Shown: positions 49,251 to 57,567, counted from the first letter of the stretch. The stretch is DNA of 64,000 bases from Paraburkholderia sejongensis (GCF_020880815.1 NZ_JAJITD010000008.1:186001-250000); one strand, 5' to 3'. Numbers and translations: made by a program. The notes: generated by a model not told the origin, from the sequence alone.

Positions 49251-49344
49251 GGAGACGTGGCCGAGAGGTCGAAGGCACTCCCCTGCTAAGGGAGCATCTG
49301 GGCCAAAACCTGGATCGAGGGTTCGAATCCCTCCGTCTCCGCCA
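49251..49344 (+). tRNA. tRNA-Ser (anticodon GCU)
   Basis: A class II tRNA of 94 nt including encoded CCA. The acceptor stem GGAGACG pairs with CGTCTCC; the anticodon arm is CTCCC / loop CTGCTAA / GGGAG, giving anticodon GCT (decodes AGC and AGU); a long variable arm (GCATCTGGGCCAAAACCTGGATC) and a T arm with GGTTCGAATCC follow. It has its own promoter and terminator. Confidence 0.95.
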
Positions 49345-49358
49345 GAAGTGGTAGAGAG

Positions 49359-49396
49359 AACCCCGCAGAGTCTAGGCTCTGCGGGGTTTTTGTTTT
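49359..49396 (+). terminator. intrinsic terminator of tRNA-Ser
   Basis: A perfect 12-bp stem (49359-49370 with 49377-49388) around TCTAGG, followed by a T-rich run, 14 bp after the tRNA. Confidence 0.92.
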
Positions 49397-50066
49397 TCTG
49401 GCCGTGTTTGGCGGCTTTCCCGCGTTTTTTCCTTCTCGTTGCTTCCTCTGGCCGTCGGCTCGCGCGTGACGGATTTCTCCGTAGCTTGCCCGCAGTGCTT
49501 GCGGCATTGTGAGTCTGCGCGGGTTCCCAGTATCGCCCCGGCTATTGCATGCGCCGCTCGTGACGGTGCGGGTTTTGGAGGCAGTGCAAACGCGGCGCCG
49601 TCACGCCGCCCGAGCGAGTCGGAGCACGTTTGCCTCCGATATGTAGGTCTCCAGATTAAATGGCTCCGCTGTTCTCTCCGGCCGACAGTCATTACCAGCA
49701 CGCGCGCGTCGGCGCGATGAGCACCGCTTCACTGCGGCCGCCACACCTCCATTCAGCAGCACGCTCCGGCACCAAGCCTGCGAGCGAGGCATCGCGGCGT
49801 CCTGTCTTCGCGCTTTCAAGGCAACCGAGGGATCGAAAACCGGCCCCCCCATCTCACGTGCGCTGCCATAACTCTTCGGTCGCATCCGCAAGCGTGCCTG
49901 CGCGGACTATCGACCCGCGATTAATTCTTCTTTTGGATTCTGGCGCAACGCTGTGTCGTGGATACAGGCTGGAAATAAATTTCGCTAAATTCATTGCAAT
50001 TATTTCGAGATAATGTATGCATTAAGTATGAATAAGAGTTGTAACACAATGCGCCTGCGCTGTTCT

Positions 50067-50101
50067 AATTGTTAATCAAATATTGACGTTTATTAACAAT
50101 T
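50067..50101. promoter_or_regulatory. perfect inverted repeat in AT-rich region
   Basis: AATTGTTAAT (50067-50076) and its exact complement ATTAACAATT (50092-50101) are separated by 15 nt. The size fits a dimeric regulator site; a short hairpin is the alternative. Confidence 0.4.
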
Positions 50102-50178
50102 ATTTCGATTTAATCCTATTCAATGAATTGACGCATGACGCCGACAATACGCGCTATTAAAGCTATTAGGGAAGCGGT

Positions 50179-50190
50179 CACTACGTAGTG
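50179..50190. promoter_or_regulatory. 12-bp perfect palindrome CACTACGTAGTG
   Basis: A perfect palindrome about 210 bp before the response-regulator start; a possible operator. Confidence 0.3.
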
Positions 50191-50398
50191 CAGGGTTCAC
50201 ACGAAAATTAAAAGTTGATCGGCTCTCGTGCTGGTCAAGTGATCTTATCTCAAATTAGAGAAGTTGAAATATTTTTTATATCCTGTTTACCCCGGTTCAG
50301 ATTTATGCGATTGCGAGTAATTTCCAATCTCGAAAATATCGAAAATCAGTTTGTTGGGACGTAGTGAGTGATAGGTAACCAGTGTCTGGAGGTGGATT

Positions 50399-51037
50399 TT
50401 GCTTACTAAGATTGCTATCGCCGACAGCAATTCCATTCTGCGAATAGGAATGCGGTGTATTTTCGGAAGGCAGGCTGGCTTGAGGGTAGTGGGGGAGGCG
50501 GACAATTCCACGGCGATCATGGAATTACTTCGAGAAAAAGAAGTCGACGTGCTGCTGGCCGACTTTGAAATTCCCGGAAAGGTCTATCGGGACGGAAGCT
50601 CGCTGATGGCGCTGCTGCGCCGGACCTTTCCCGCCACCAAAGTCATCTTCGTCACCACCCTGACCAACCCTCTGCTGCTGAGCGCCGTCGTCAAATCGCG
50701 GGCGCATGGCGTGTTGCTGAAAAACGATTCCCCGGAAGAAGTGGTGAGCGCGGTGCGCTGCGTGTCGCGCGGCCAATTCTATATAGCGCCGTCGGTGCGC
50801 CGTATCACCGGTGCAAGCCATTGCGAGGAATCGGATACCGACAGAATGGGACATCTGTCGGCGCGCGAGGGCGAAGTGCTGCGTCTTTACGTGAGCGGAA
50901 TGAGTATCAGCGAAATTGCCGCGTTAAGTCACCGGAGTCTGCAAACCGTCAGTACCCAGCGAAAGCAGGGCATGAAAAAGCTCGGGTTTACCAATGACCG
51001 CGAGCTGTTCGAATACATGCTGCCGTCGCGAGGCTGA
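50399..51037 (+). CDS. LuxR/NarL-family response regulator, orphan, next to fimbrial operon
   Basis: A 212-residue two-domain response regulator. The receiver domain (1-125) keeps the phospho-acceptor Asp55 in LLADFEIPG, the switch Thr in FVTTLTNP and the Lys in LLKND; only one acidic residue of the usual pair is present (ADS, Asp9). The C-terminal LuxR HTH (HLSAREGEVLRLYVSGMSIS..., about 150-205) is intact. The layout recalls RcsB. It starts with TTG at 50399 behind a good ribosome site CTGGAGGTGG; no ATG fits. No histidine kinase is encoded nearby. Position directly before the pilin gene suggests it controls the fimbriae, which is inference. Confidence 0.9.
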   Translation: MLTKIAIADSNSILRIGMRCIFGRQAGLRVVGEADNSTAIMELLREKEVDVLLADFEIPGKVYRDGSSLMALLRRTFPATKVIFVTTLTNPLLLSAVVKSRAHGVLLKNDSPEEVVSAVRCVSRGQFYIAPSVRRITGASHCEESDTDRMGHLSAREGEVLRLYVSGMSISEIAALSHRSLQTVSTQRKQGMKKLGFTNDRELFEYMLPSRG

Positions 51038-51130
51038 TTTTTACGGATTTTTTACACCCACCATCGAAACGTCGATTTTTACGGAATTTTTTCAGCCCGA
51101 CCGGGAGCCTGATTTTTACGAAATACTTAC
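51036..51130 (+). repeat. three direct copies of GATTTTTACGGA-type element
   Basis: GATTTTTACGGATTTTTT at 51036, GATTTTTACGGAATTTTTT at 51074 and GATTTTTACGAAATACTT at 51111. Spacing is 38 and 37 bp. They lie between the regulator and the pilin and begin on the regulator's stop codon. Spaced copies are typical of cooperative regulator sites. Confidence 0.7.
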
Positions 51131-51354
51131 AAGAACATCGGTTGCTAATTAAAACGGCAACTTTGTCAGATGTATTTAATAGAGTCATGGTTCCGGGTTT
51201 TATTAAAAATAGTAGTAAGTCGACGTCGGCAAATTTGGGATATCTCTAAGATTTTGACTGGCATGACTGATGTCAGCCGAAGTATCAGCGCGCGCTGATT
51301 TTGTTTTTTCAATCGGTTGGTTTTCGATTCACGATTTATTTAACAGGTAAAACA
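51038..51354 (+). other. regulatory gap between response regulator and pilin
   Basis: 317 bp, clearly AT-rich, with no gene. It contains the three GATTTTTACGGA copies (51036-51130) and, close to the pilin start, a hairpin with a T tract (51284-51309). A TTGACT at about 51254-51259 might be a -35, but no -10 follows at a good distance. Confidence 0.5.
51284..51309 (+). terminator. terminator-like hairpin in the pilin leader (possible attenuator)
   Basis: A perfect 16-bp palindrome ATCAGCGCGCGCTGAT (51284-51299) is followed by TTTGTTTTTT. As RNA it is a GC-rich stem with a U tract. It sits 46 bp before the pilin ATG, so it would block pilin transcription unless transcription starts after it or reads through. 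Confidence 0.6.
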
Positions 51355-51897
51355 ATGAAACTTGCACGTTCACTCGCATTTGTCGCGGTCGCAGCAGCAG
51401 TCGGTATTCCGGCGGCATCGTACGCAGCTGACGGCACGATCACCTTCAACGGCAACATCACCGCGCAAACCTGCACGATCAGCGGCAACGGCGGCGGTCA
51501 GGACTTCACGGTGACCCTGCCGACGGTGTCGACCTCGGCGCTGGCAGCAGACGGTTCGACGGCCGGCCGTACGCCGTTCAACATCGCGCTGACCAACTGC
51601 TCGCCGGATTCGGGCACCGCGCTGACGTACTTCGAACCGGGCGCAACGGTCGACACGGCAACGGGTCGTCTGCTGAACGCAACGGGTAGCGCAAGCAACG
51701 TCGAAATCGGCCTGCTGAACAAGGACTACAGCACAATCCAGCTGGGCGCCGCACAAAGCTCGCAGAACTCGCAGTCGGCCACGATCTCGGCCGGCAGCGC
51801 AACGCTCGACTACTTTGCGCAATACGTCGCGACGGGCGGCGCAGCAGGCGCGGGCTCGGTCAACACGACGACGCTCTACTCGATCGTCTATCAGTAA
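51355..51897 (+). CDS. type 1-like fimbrial major subunit (pilin)
   Basis: A chaperone-usher pilin of 180 residues. A signal peptide (MKLARSLAFVAVAAAVGIPA, cut near residue 25), a donor-strand-type N-terminus DGTITFNGNITAQTC, one disulfide pair Cys40/Cys82, and the penultimate Tyr of the C-terminal beta-zipper (LYSIVYQ) match the family. The ATG at 51355 is used because it gives the signal peptide. Position first in the operon and the hairpin after it suggest it is the abundant shaft subunit. No adhesin domain. Confidence 0.92.
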   Translation: MKLARSLAFVAVAAAVGIPAASYAADGTITFNGNITAQTCTISGNGGGQDFTVTLPTVSTSALAADGSTAGRTPFNIALTNCSPDSGTALTYFEPGATVDTATGRLLNATGSASNVEIGLLNKDYSTIQLGAAQSSQNSQSATISAGSATLDYFAQYVATGGAAGAGSVNTTTLYSIVYQ

Positions 51898-51939
51898 GCA
51901 GTACGGAGCAGCAGTAAGCCGTACATGACGTGGTGAGGC

Positions 51940-51970
51940 AGCGGCCGGGGCCCGATGGGCGCCGGCCGCT
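51940..51970 (+). other. perfect hairpin between pilin and chaperone genes
   Basis: AGCGGCCGG (51940-51948) pairs with CCGGCCGCT (51962-51970) around a 13-nt loop, with no T tract. It could stabilise the pilin mRNA or lower downstream expression, so pilin outnumbers chaperone and usher. Inference from position only. Confidence 0.5.
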
Positions 51971-52022
51971 GTCCGAAGAATTCAGTGGCATCCCGGCAGG
52001 ACCGGGTAAGCGGGGCGAGAAG

Positions 52023-52871
52023 ATGGCGGTACGTAAAAATTTACTGGCGGCAGCGGCCGCCTTGTCGATGTGTGCGGGCATCGCCCACGCGAGTGTCGTC
52101 GTCAACGGAACGCGTCTGGTGTACGACGCGAGCGACCGTGAAATTACAGTCAAACTGAACAACGTCGGCAACGATCCGGCGCTGGTGCAGGTATGGCTCG
52201 ATACCGGCAATCCCAAGTCGTTGCCGGACGAAGTGCAGGTGCCGTTCTCGATGTCGCCGCCGCTGTTCCGGCTCGATCCGAAGAAAGGCCAGAGCCTGCG
52301 TCTGATCTATACGCAGGATCCGCTGCCGCAGGACAAGGAGTCGCTGTTCTGGCTCAACGTGCTCGAGGTGCCGCCCACCGCCGCGCAGAAAGACGCGGTC
52401 GAGCGCAACATGCTGCGCCTCGCGTTCCGCTCGCGCATCAAACTGTTCTTCCGGCCTGACGGACTGCCCGGCCGCGCGGACGAAGCGCCCGCGAAAATCA
52501 GCTGGAAGTTCGTGCCGAAAAAAGACGGCGCCGGCTATGTGCTCGAAGCGACCAACCCGACGCCGTATCACGTGACCTTCACGCAGGTCGTCGCGAAAGC
52601 GGGCGGCGCGACGTGGACCGACGACAAGGGCGGCATGGTCGACCCCGGCGCGACCCAGGACTACGACGTGGGCAAGGTCGCGTCGTTGCCGGCCGCGCCG
52701 TTGCAGGTCGACTACAAGTTTCTCAACGATTACGGCGCGGGCACGCCCGGCCAGTACAAGCCGGCGCGAGCCGCCGCGGCAGCCACGCCGGCCGAAGCCG
52801 CAGCAAGCGCGCCGGCCCCGCAAGCGCAGCCTGAAGCGCAGCCCGGGCCGCAGCGCGCCGCCCAGCCTTAA
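52023..52871 (+). CDS. periplasmic fimbrial chaperone (PapD/FimC family)
   Basis: Caps pilin subunits in the periplasm by donor-strand complementation and delivers them to the usher. The 282-residue precursor has a signal peptide (MAVRKNLLAAAAALSMCAGI, cut after AHA), two immunoglobulin-like domains with the family motif FWLNVLEVPP and the RIKLFFRP strand, and an extra C-terminal Ala/Pro/Gln tail (from about residue 255) not usual for the family. The ATG at 52023 is preceded by GGGGCGAG. It lies between pilin and usher, the standard order. Confidence 0.93.
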   Translation: MAVRKNLLAAAAALSMCAGIAHASVVVNGTRLVYDASDREITVKLNNVGNDPALVQVWLDTGNPKSLPDEVQVPFSMSPPLFRLDPKKGQSLRLIYTQDPLPQDKESLFWLNVLEVPPTAAQKDAVERNMLRLAFRSRIKLFFRPDGLPGRADEAPAKISWKFVPKKDGAGYVLEATNPTPYHVTFTQVVAKAGGATWTDDKGGMVDPGATQDYDVGKVASLPAAPLQVDYKFLNDYGAGTPGQYKPARAAAAATPAEAAASAPAPQAQPEAQPGPQRAAQP

Positions 52872-52989
52872 ACCGCGCGCCACTCCAGTCCTAATCATCC
52901 GGTGCCCCGACCCGCGCGGTCGCGGCACTCGCCCGAGTCATCGCGCGTGCCGAGTAGTACGCGCGTCCAGCGTCTAAAGAACGGTATTC

Positions 52990-55902
52990 ATGCGTATCAG
53001 ACAACAACATCAACGGAACCGTTACGCGGGCCGAGCGCCCACGCCCAGGCATAGCCATTTCGTGATCCTCGGCGCGTTGGCGAGCTGGGTTCCGGCTGCC
53101 GCACACGCCGATTCGACGATCGCCCAGGTTCAGTTCGACGATCAGTTCCTGATGAAGCCGAAGAATCAGAGCGTCGATGTATCGCGCTTCGAGCACGGCA
53201 ACCCGGTGCTGCCCGGCGAATACACGGTCGACCTCTACGTGAACGGCAACTGGGCCGGCCACCCGTCAGTGAACTTCCGCACGCCGCAAGGCGCCGACAG
53301 CGCGACGCCGTGTTTCGACAAGGCGCTGGTCGGCCGGCTCGGCCTGAATCAGACCAGACTGACGGACAGCGCGCGGGCGGTGCTGGCGGGCGGCGGCGAA
53401 TGCATGGACCTGGGCGAGATCGTCGAGGGCGCATCGGTGACGTTCGACATGTCCGATCTGCGGCTCGACGTGAGCGTGCCGCAGGCGTCGCTCACGCGCA
53501 ATCCGCAAGGCTATGTGAGCCCCGAGTTCTGGGACGAGGGGGTGCCGTCCGCGACGCTCGCGTATAACTTCAATTCGTTTCGCGTCACCGGCTCCGGTTA
53601 CGGCAGCACGCAGAGCTATCTCGGCCTGAACAGCGGCATCAATATCGGCAGCTGGCATCTGCGGCAGAATTCCGCGTTCACATTCGAGTCGCACGGACCG
53701 AGCTCGTATCAGAACATCGAGACGTACGTGCAGCACGATCTGCCCAGCATCAGCAGTCAGCTGACGCTCGGCGATGCGTTCACCGACGGCGCGGTGTTCG
53801 ACAGCATCGGCATTCGCGGCGTGCAGGTCGGCACCGACGACCGCATGCGGCCCGATTCGCAGCGCGGCTACGCGCCGGTGATTCGCGGCGTCGCGTTGAC
53901 CAATGCGCGTGTGACGGTGTCGCAGAACGGCAACCGTCTGTACGAAACCACGGTCGCGCCGGGCGCGTTCGAGATCGACGATCTGTATGCGACCGGTTAC
54001 GGCGGCAACCTGCTGGTGACGGTGACCGAGGCCGACGGCACCCAGCGCAGCTTCACGGTGCCGTACGCATCGGTCGTGCAACTGTTGCGCCCTGGCATCT
54101 CGCGTTTCAACTTCGCGCTCGGCCAGATTCGCGACGCGGAGCTGGACCGTCACCCGAACATTCTGCAGGGCACGTTCCAGTACGGTATCAACAATCTGAT
54201 CACCGGTTATGCCGGCGTGACGGCCGCGCAAGGGTATGCGGCGGGGCTCGTCGGCGCGGCGTTCAACACGCCGATCGGCGCGGTCGCGCTCGACGTCACG
54301 CAGGCGAACGCGAGCATTCGCGGCGCCGGCACGACCTCGGGGCAGAGTGTGCGGATCAGCTACAGCAAGCTGCTCGCGGCCACCGATACGAACTTCGCGG
54401 TCGCCGCCTATCGCTATTCGTCGAGCGGCTTCTGGGGGCTGCGCGACGCGATGCTCGCACGCGACGCGGTCTCGCGCGGCCAGTCGGCCAACTCGATCGA
54501 CCGCCAGCGCAACCAGGTGCAGCTGACGATGAACCAGGGGCTCGGCGACGGTCGCGGCAACGCGTACGTGGTCGGCTCGACGCTCAGCTACTGGAACCGT
54601 TCGGGCACGACCACGCAGTTTCAGGTCGGCTACAACAACATCCTGCGCGCGCTCGGCACCAGCTTCAGCTACAACCTGTCGCTGTCGCGCCAGCGCGATA
54701 CGCTCAGCGGCCAGATGAACAACCAGGTATTCCTGAGCGTTTCCGTACCGCTCGGCAAGTCGCAGCACGCGCCGACGCTCGCCACCAGCTTCGCGCACGA
54801 CAGCAACACCGGCTGGTCGGAACAGGCGATGCTGACCGGCACCGCCGGCGAGGACAACGACTTCAGCTACGGCGTGACGGCGAACAATTCGCCGGGCTCG
54901 ACGGTCGGCGGCGTCAACGGTCAGTACCGCAGTCCGTATGCGACCTTCCTCGGCAGCGCCAGCACCGGCTCCGGCTATTCGCAGCTGTCGGGCGGCGTTT
55001 CCGGCGCGGTGGTCGCGCATCCGGGCGGCATCACGTTCGCCAACGATCTCGGCGACACGGTCGGGGTGGTCGAGGCGAAAAACGGGTATGGCGCGCGCGT
55101 CACCAATTCGACAGGTGTGCGAATCGATCCGCGCGGCTATGCGGTGATTCCGTATCTGATGCCGTACCGGATGAATCTGGTCGACATCGATCCGAAGGGC
55201 TTGCCGCTCGACGTCGAGTTCAAATCGACGACCCAGCAGATCACGCCGCGCGCGAATTCGGTCGTGATGATCCATTTCGACACGGTGAGCGGCCGCGCCG
55301 CGGTGATCACCGCGCGTCAGCCGAACGGCGCGAAGCTGCCGTTCGGCGCGAATGTGCTCGACAGCGACGGGCACGACGTCGGCGTGATCGGTCAGGGCAG
55401 CCGGCTCTTCGTGCGCGGCGTCGCCGACGAAGGCGCGTTGACGGTGAAGTGGGGCGACGCGGCCGACCAGCAGTGTCTGCTGCACTACAAGTTGCCGCCG
55501 CGCGACGCCGACAAGGGCATGTTCGCGCACGCCGACGCGCTTTGCGACGTGGGCGCGGTCGCGCCGGCGACGGGTGTGGTGGCGACGCCGGTGGCGACAC
55601 CGCAAGTGGCGCCGCAAGCGACACCGCAAGCGACACCGCAAGCGACACCGCAAGCGACACCGGCCGTACAGGCGCACCCGCAAGCGCCGCAGCGACCGGC
55701 ACAGCCGTCCGGCGAGCAGGCACAGCCGCAGTCGCAACCTGAGCTGCAACCTGAGCCCGCCGAACAGCAGTCGTTCGCGCCGAGCGGGCAGAACTGGGCG
55801 GCGAACATGGCTGCGGCGAACGTCAGCATGGCCGCGCGGATTTCGACCGCGGGCCGCCTGCACGGCGACGGCGACGGCGCCGCGAACACCCACCTGCATT
55901 GA
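52990..55902 (+). CDS. outer-membrane fimbrial usher (FimD/PapC family)
   Basis: A 24-strand outer-membrane pore that recruits chaperone-subunit complexes and exports the fibre. The 970 residues include a long signal region (HFVILGALASWVPAAAHA, cut near residue 42), the N-terminal domain (VQFDDQFLM..., VDLYVNGNW), the barrel with its plug, and a C-terminal domain (GQGSRLFVRGV). After about residue 855 there is an extension of over 100 residues, rich in Pro, Gln and Ala with a (PQAT)n repeat, absent from most ushers. Length is otherwise normal. Confidence 0.94.
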   Translation: MRIRQQHQRNRYAGRAPTPRHSHFVILGALASWVPAAAHADSTIAQVQFDDQFLMKPKNQSVDVSRFEHGNPVLPGEYTVDLYVNGNWAGHPSVNFRTPQGADSATPCFDKALVGRLGLNQTRLTDSARAVLAGGGECMDLGEIVEGASVTFDMSDLRLDVSVPQASLTRNPQGYVSPEFWDEGVPSATLAYNFNSFRVTGSGYGSTQSYLGLNSGINIGSWHLRQNSAFTFESHGPSSYQNIETYVQHDLPSISSQLTLGDAFTDGAVFDSIGIRGVQVGTDDRMRPDSQRGYAPVIRGVALTNARVTVSQNGNRLYETTVAPGAFEIDDLYATGYGGNLLVTVTEADGTQRSFTVPYASVVQLLRPGISRFNFALGQIRDAELDRHPNILQGTFQYGINNLITGYAGVTAAQGYAAGLVGAAFNTPIGAVALDVTQANASIRGAGTTSGQSVRISYSKLLAATDTNFAVAAYRYSSSGFWGLRDAMLARDAVSRGQSANSIDRQRNQVQLTMNQGLGDGRGNAYVVGSTLSYWNRSGTTTQFQVGYNNILRALGTSFSYNLSLSRQRDTLSGQMNNQVFLSVSVPLGKSQHAPTLATSFAHDSNTGWSEQAMLTGTAGEDNDFSYGVTANNSPGSTVGGVNGQYRSPYATFLGSASTGSGYSQLSGGVSGAVVAHPGGITFANDLGDTVGVVEAKNGYGARVTNSTGVRIDPRGYAVIPYLMPYRMNLVDIDPKGLPLDVEFKSTTQQITPRANSVVMIHFDTVSGRAAVITARQPNGAKLPFGANVLDSDGHDVGVIGQGSRLFVRGVADEGALTVKWGDAADQQCLLHYKLPPRDADKGMFAHADALCDVGAVAPATGVVATPVATPQVAPQATPQATPQATPQATPAVQAHPQAPQRPAQPSGEQAQPQSQPELQPEPAEQQSFAPSGQNWAANMAAANVSMAARISTAGRLHGDGDGAANTHLH
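55612..55659 (+). repeat. four perfect 12-bp repeats (CCGCAAGCGACA)4 in the usher C-tail
   Basis: Four exact copies of CCGCAAGCGACA, encoding PQAT, with one imperfect copy upstream (55600-55611). The period of 12 keeps the frame, so slippage would change tail length only. Confidence 0.85.
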
Positions 55903-55978
55903 AACCCGCACCGCGGGCGCGGGCGGCCCGGCTGCCCGCGCGCTCCAGCACTCGATCAACCCTGCAAGGTCCGCTCAA

Positions 55979-56278
55979 TTGAAAGCACGCCATTTACTGA
56001 TTGTTTCGCTGCTCGCAGCGTCTGTTCTGCCGGCCCTGCCGGCGCACGCGCAGGTGGTCCGTTCCATCGGCATCGCGCGCAATCCCGCCGCCGCGGCGGC
56101 GCAGCGGGCCCACGGCGAGTGGAGCCAGCGCAACCTGAGCGGCGGCAGCGGCGGCGCCGTGAGCGCTGCCGGCCCGTCGGCGGCTGAGACCGCCAATAGC
56201 AGTACCGCCAACACCGGCAACGCCGACAGTCGCGGCGGCCGCAATGTCGGCTTCGTGCAGTTGCCCGGCGTGCACTAG
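55979..56278 (+). CDS. small exported protein of the fimbrial operon, function unknown
   Basis: A 99-residue protein that begins with TTG at 55979 and is easily missed. AAGG (55965-55968) sits 10 bp upstream as ribosome site. It has a clean signal peptide (KARHLLIVSLLAASVLPALP, cut after AHA, Gln25) and a mature part of about 75 residues, rich in Ala, Gly, Ser and Asn, with ARNPAAAAAQRAHGEWSQRN and GGRNVGFVQLPGVH. It has no Cys and no pilin beta-zipper, so I do not call it a subunit. Position between usher and adhesin genes implies a role in fimbria assembly or display. Frame and start are inferred. Confidence 0.65.
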   Translation: MKARHLLIVSLLAASVLPALPAHAQVVRSIGIARNPAAAAAQRAHGEWSQRNLSGGSGGAVSAAGPSAAETANSSTANTGNADSRGGRNVGFVQLPGVH

Positions 56279-56306
56279 TCGCGGGCGCACCCCGACAGCG
56301 CCGCCA

Positions 56307-56350
56307 GCGCCGCCACCGCGCGCGAGCGCAATGGCGGCGCACGATTTTTT
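56307..56350 (+). terminator. terminator-like hairpin before the adhesin gene
   Basis: GCGCCGCCA (56307-56315) pairs with TGGCGGCGC (56332-56340), followed by ACGATTTTTT. The loop is long (16 nt), so efficiency is doubtful. A partial terminator here would lower adhesin relative to shaft subunits. Confidence 0.4.
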
Positions 56351-56408
56351 GCGCGCCGTCCCGACTGCGACGCGCGTTCTGCTGCAACCGGTCACCGCAA
56401 GGAACCTT

Positions 56409-57458
56409 ATGAAACTCATCTCCAGATTTGCCGACGCGACGCACGTCGTGTCGAAACTGCTGCTGCCGGCGTTCGTGCTGATCGGCGCAACCCTGCTGCC
56501 GGGCTTCGCGCACGCGCAGTGTTCGCTGGGCTCGGGCGGCACGTCCAATTTCATGATCTCGATCCCGTCGCCCGTCACCATTCCTCGCGACGCGCCGGTG
56601 GGCAGCGTGATCGGGCAGGGCACCGCGACGGTGGCGTTCAGCAACGCATCGCCGACCGGGGTGTATTGCACGGCCGCGGCCTCGTACGTCTATTCGAACC
56701 TGCAGGGCGGCAGTTCGTCCGGCTCGAACAGCGTGATGCCGATCGGCTCGACGGGTATCGGCTACACGCTGCAAGCGGGCTCGAGCTACTATTCGACCGC
56801 CACGGGTACGTTGCCGGCAACGTGGTTCCAGCCGTCGTCGTGCGGTCAGACAGCGGGCGGCAAATGCTATGCGTACCTCGGACCGACCGTGACGCTGCGG
56901 CTGATCAAGCTGTCGCCGCTGATCAGCAGTCAGACCATCGCAGCGGGGCAGTATTTCACGGCGACCGTCGGCGGCTTGACCGCGGGCACGGTGTCGCTGG
57001 CGAACCCGGTGCAAATCACCAATCAGACCTGCACGGTCACCACGCCTTCGATCTCCGTGCCGCTCGGCAACGTGCCGCTCAGTCAATTCGGCCCGGTGGG
57101 TTCCACGTCCAATACCGTGCCGTTTCAGATCGGCCTGAATTGCTCGGGCGTCGCGACCAGTTATTACATCACCTTTACGGACAGTAATAACCCTGGAAAT
57201 AATTCGAATGCGTTATCGTTGACATCGGATTCCAGCGCGAAAGGCGTCGGCATACAAATCCTGAAAGGCGGTAATCCGGTCGCTTATGGTCCAGATTCAT
57301 CGGTGGCGGGTAATCTGAACCAGATTTTTCTCGGCACCACCGCCGGCACCGACACGGTCGTGAGCCTGCCGTTCGGCGGCCGTTACGTGAAAATCGACAG
57401 CACCATGACGCCCGGCAGCGCCAATGGCGTCGCGACCTTCACGATGTCGTATCAATAA
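56409..57458 (+). CDS. two-domain fimbrial tip adhesin
   Basis: A 349-residue exported protein: signal peptide ending AHAQ (after residue 36), an N-terminal domain of about 170 residues with several Cys (QCSLGSGG, VYCTAAAS, SSCGQTAGGKCYAY), then a C-terminal pilin domain (VQITNQTCTVTTPSI..., from about 208) ending in the Tyr-containing FTMSYQ. That is the FimH-type layout: lectin domain plus pilin domain. The ligand cannot be read from sequence. The ATG at 56409 is chosen to give the signal peptide. It is the last gene of the fimbrial operon. Confidence 0.88.
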   Translation: MKLISRFADATHVVSKLLLPAFVLIGATLLPGFAHAQCSLGSGGTSNFMISIPSPVTIPRDAPVGSVIGQGTATVAFSNASPTGVYCTAAASYVYSNLQGGSSSGSNSVMPIGSTGIGYTLQAGSSYYSTATGTLPATWFQPSSCGQTAGGKCYAYLGPTVTLRLIKLSPLISSQTIAAGQYFTATVGGLTAGTVSLANPVQITNQTCTVTTPSISVPLGNVPLSQFGPVGSTSNTVPFQIGLNCSGVATSYYITFTDSNNPGNNSNALSLTSDSSAKGVGIQILKGGNPVAYGPDSSVAGNLNQIFLGTTAGTDTVVSLPFGGRYVKIDSTMTPGSANGVATFTMSYQ

Positions 57459-57567
57459 AAAACCGAAGTTATCAGATTGACATCGATGGCATTTTAATTC
57501 CGGAATTATTTCAAGATAAAACGGGTTTTGTTGGTTATTTGCGCTATGTCAAATTTTATTAAGCGTA

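Larger units (their letters stand above)
49397..50398. other. 1-kb region without a recognisable gene; AT-rich second half
   Basis: The first half (to about 49930) has ordinary GC content and only low-quality open frames (for example 49601-49891 minus and 49660-50013 plus) without ribosome sites or known domains. From about 49930 the sequence is AT-rich up to the response-regulator gene. It holds a perfect 10-bp inverted repeat AATTGTTAAT/ATTAACAATT (50067-50076 and 50092-50101, 15-nt spacer) and the palindrome CACTACGTAGTG (50179-50190). I read it as a regulatory region for the following regulator. Confidence 0.5.

Noticed and set aside
49601..49891. 96-residue minus-strand open frame after tRNA-Ser
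   Set aside because: No ribosome site, no family recognised, biased composition; could be a degraded gene but I cannot support it.
53266..55959. 897-residue open frame opposite the usher gene
   Set aside because: Antisense to a clear usher; Arg/Ala/Val-rich without motifs.
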